Assembly (NCBI GenBank): GCA_031283115.1
Contig: JAITCK010000152.1
Coordinates: 1 to 6,222 of the forward strand
Direction of reading: 5' to 3'
Length of the DNA: 6,222 nt
Origin: Cellulomonadaceae bacterium
GTDB taxonomy: Bacteria; Actinomycetota; Actinomycetes; Actinomycetales; Cellulomonadaceae
Shown here: in pieces, positions 5,414 to 6,222 of the stretch
Position numbering within the stretch: position 1 is the first letter of the stretch
How the letters are laid out: every line of letters begins with the position of its first letter
The notes under the pieces: generated by a model
Seen by the model: only the letters and a program-made list of their open reading frames with translations
The model's database searches: none
What the model was told of the DNA's origin: nothing
Made by a program: the position numbers and the translations under genes

Positions 5414-5706
5414 CAGATTTTCGCTTTCCCGATAGCCCGGTGTAGGACGCCATGTTTGGCTTCTACCTTGGCTGCGTGCGGAGCAGACGCGCTAACCCGC
5501 CCGATGGCGCGGGTACCGTCTTTTGATGTGCCTACGTGGGACTTGATGGAGTCCCGGTAGGTGCCGGTGACAACAGGTGCGGAAGCCCGTGCAGCGGCGG
5601 CCGCGTTGTCAGCGGCCGTCTTGAGCAGTTTGCGGGTCTCTGGGTTGTTGAGCACGGATCGAACGCCCGCATTGTCAAGGTCGACGTAGAAGTCTTTTTT
5701 ACCCAC
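5413..5706 (-). CDS. HK97 gp10-like neck / tail-completion protein
   Basis: The start is GTG 5706, not the in-frame ATG at 5769, which lies inside the previous gene. GGGAGG at 5718-5713 sits 6 nt before this GTG, and the previous stop (TGA 5711-5709) is only 2 nt away. The 97-residue product begins VGKKDFYVDLDNAGVRSVLN. A helical, Ala-rich stretch (about residues 25-43) is followed by SAPVVTGTYRDSIKS and then a strand pattern ending SASAPHAAKVEAKHGVLHRA. The 'A-P-V-x-T-G-x-x-R-x-S-I' motif followed by 'Y/H-A-x-x-V-E-x-G/K-x-G' is the hallmark of the HK97 gp10-like family, which acts at the neck between head and tail. Usual family length is roughly 100-150 residues, so this is a short but complete member. 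Its stop overlaps the next ATG by one base. Confidence 0.75.
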   Translation of the reverse strand: MGKKDFYVDLDNAGVRSVLNNPETRKLLKTAADNAAAAARASAPVVTGTYRDSIKSHVGTSKDGTRAIGRVSASAPHAAKVEAKHGVLHRAIGKAKI

Positions 5707-5708
5707 GG

Positions 5709-6056
5709 TCAGCCTCCCGTCCGGGTGGCGGCCAGGTGAATGACTGTGCCAATGTGTTGGCCTGTCCAAGGGCTTACCCAGTGGGCTGGGTCACCGGTGA
5801 CGTCATAGCAGACGCCGCCGATGATCAGTTGATCGTCGCTGGTGATGTGGACGTCGGCGGTGAAGTAGGCGACCGGCTGGGTGACTACTTCACGCACGCC
5901 CGGCTGGGCGCTTTCGCGTGACCCTCCAGGATCCAGGCCACACCTGGCATCGAGCACAGTGTCGATAGTCTCGTAGACGGGCCGGTTGGCGGCCCCGTAC
6001 CCGGTCAATTGTTTACGGCGCCTGGTGACGGGCAGGCCGTGAGTGAAGTTCAGCAT
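5709..6056 (-). CDS. Putative head-tail connector / stopper protein
   Basis: This 115-residue protein starts at ATG 6056, whose A is shared with the upstream stop (TGATG). GGAG at 6065-6062 lies 5 nt ahead. GTG codons at 6062 and 6059 are in frame but fit that site less well. The protein begins MLNFTHGLPVTRRRKQLTG. A beta-rich C-terminal half contains DDQLIIGGVCYDVTGDPAHW followed by an amphipathic GTVIHLAATR segment. Small proteins in which a strand-rich domain presents 'I-x-G-x-x-Y-x-V-x-G-D-P' between the adaptor and the HK97 gp10-like gene are usually head completion or stopper proteins (SPP1 gp16-like), which close the portal channel after DNA packaging and dock the tail. Role is inferred from size, fold-like pattern and gene order; no catalytic motif is expected or seen. 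Confidence 0.6.
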   Translation of the reverse strand: MLNFTHGLPVTRRRKQLTGYGAANRPVYETIDTVLDARCGLDPGGSRESAQPGVREVVTQPVAYFTADVHITSDDQLIIGGVCYDVTGDPAHWVSPWTGQHIGTVIHLAATRTGG

Positions 6057-6222
6057 CACCACTCCGTCCCGTAGTGGCCGCTGCGGCCCGTGGTGATGGC
6101 GATGGATGTCATTCCGCCGCGTATCCGGTAGGGGCGCAGCATGTCCTTGTCGCTGGCGATGAGCATGATGCTGGACTGGTTGCGGGCACTGAGGTTCATG
6201 GTTTCCGCGAACGGCCCCACAT
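6056..6222 (-). CDS. Head-tail connector-type protein, C-terminal part only (gene runs off the window)
   Basis: An open frame enters from the right edge and ends at TGA 6058-6056, giving the last 54 or so residues, beginning VGPFAETMNLSARNQS and ending GRSGHYGTEW. It is real coding sequence by context: its stop codon overlaps the next ATG as TGATG, which is typical of phage morphogenesis operons, and the other two minus-strand frames stop or run into the next gene. The position directly before a stopper-like protein, and a tail of the form PF-x-E-T followed by S/T/L-rich residues, fit the head-tail adaptor seen before the stopper in many actinophages. That assignment is by gene order only. 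No domain can be confirmed from this fragment, so it could equally be an unrelated small capsid-proximal protein. Confidence 0.55.
   Translation of the reverse strand, partial: VGPFAETMNLSARNQSSIMLIASDKDMLRPYRIRGGMTSIAITTGRSGHYGTEW

Noticed and set aside
5707..5769. ATG 5769 as the start of the gp10-like gene
   Set aside because: It would overlap the previous gene by about 60 bp with no supporting ribosome binding site; GTG 5706 has GGGAGG at ideal spacing.
1..6222. Promoters, tRNA genes, attachment sites, defence or toxin genes
   Set aside because: None was seen. The window is continuous tail-module coding sequence on one strand, probably read from a late promoter outside it.

Overview
The window is the tail-morphogenesis part of a long-tailed (siphovirus-type) bacteriophage or prophage. 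Every supportable gene reads on the minus strand, so transcription runs from position 6222 towards 1. The base composition is rich in G and C. Together with the Ala/Arg/Gly-rich proteins, the strong Shine-Dalgarno sites and the flavour of the tape measure and chaperone proteins, this suggests an actinobacterial host. That host assignment is an inference. No integrase, repressor, lysis or host gene lies here, so the window cannot show whether the phage is free or integrated.

In order of transcription: the 3' end of a head-tail connector-type gene (6222-6056); a small head-tail connector or stopper candidate (6056-5709); a HK97 gp10-like neck/tail-completion protein (5706-5413); a tail terminator-like protein (5413-4976); the major tail tube protein (4950-4288); the tail assembly chaperone G (4198-3767) with its probable -1 frameshift product GT (4198-3438); a tape measure protein of 1071 residues (3374-159); and the 5' end of a minor tail protein (148-1). 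Genes overlap by one base (TGATG) or lie a few bases apart. The exceptions are the two gaps on either side of the G/GT gene, which each hold a long perfect inverted repeat.

The connector proteins close the filled head and receive the tail. The major tail protein polymerises around the tape measure. The G and GT chaperones coat the tape measure during assembly, and the terminator caps the tube. The tape measure carries an 11-residue repeat running about 286 residues without a phase break, and a zinc-peptidase (LAS/M15-type) domain near its C-terminus that could open peptidoglycan during DNA entry.

The overall system is a familiar phage tail module, not a new type of system. The parts that merit attention are RNA-level and structural: two 13-14 bp hairpins bracketing the chaperone gene, the first with a loop that can pair with either of two downstream direct repeats next to the chaperone ribosome binding site; a non-canonical frameshift site followed at 5 nt by a hairpin; the hendecad array; and the embedded peptidase.
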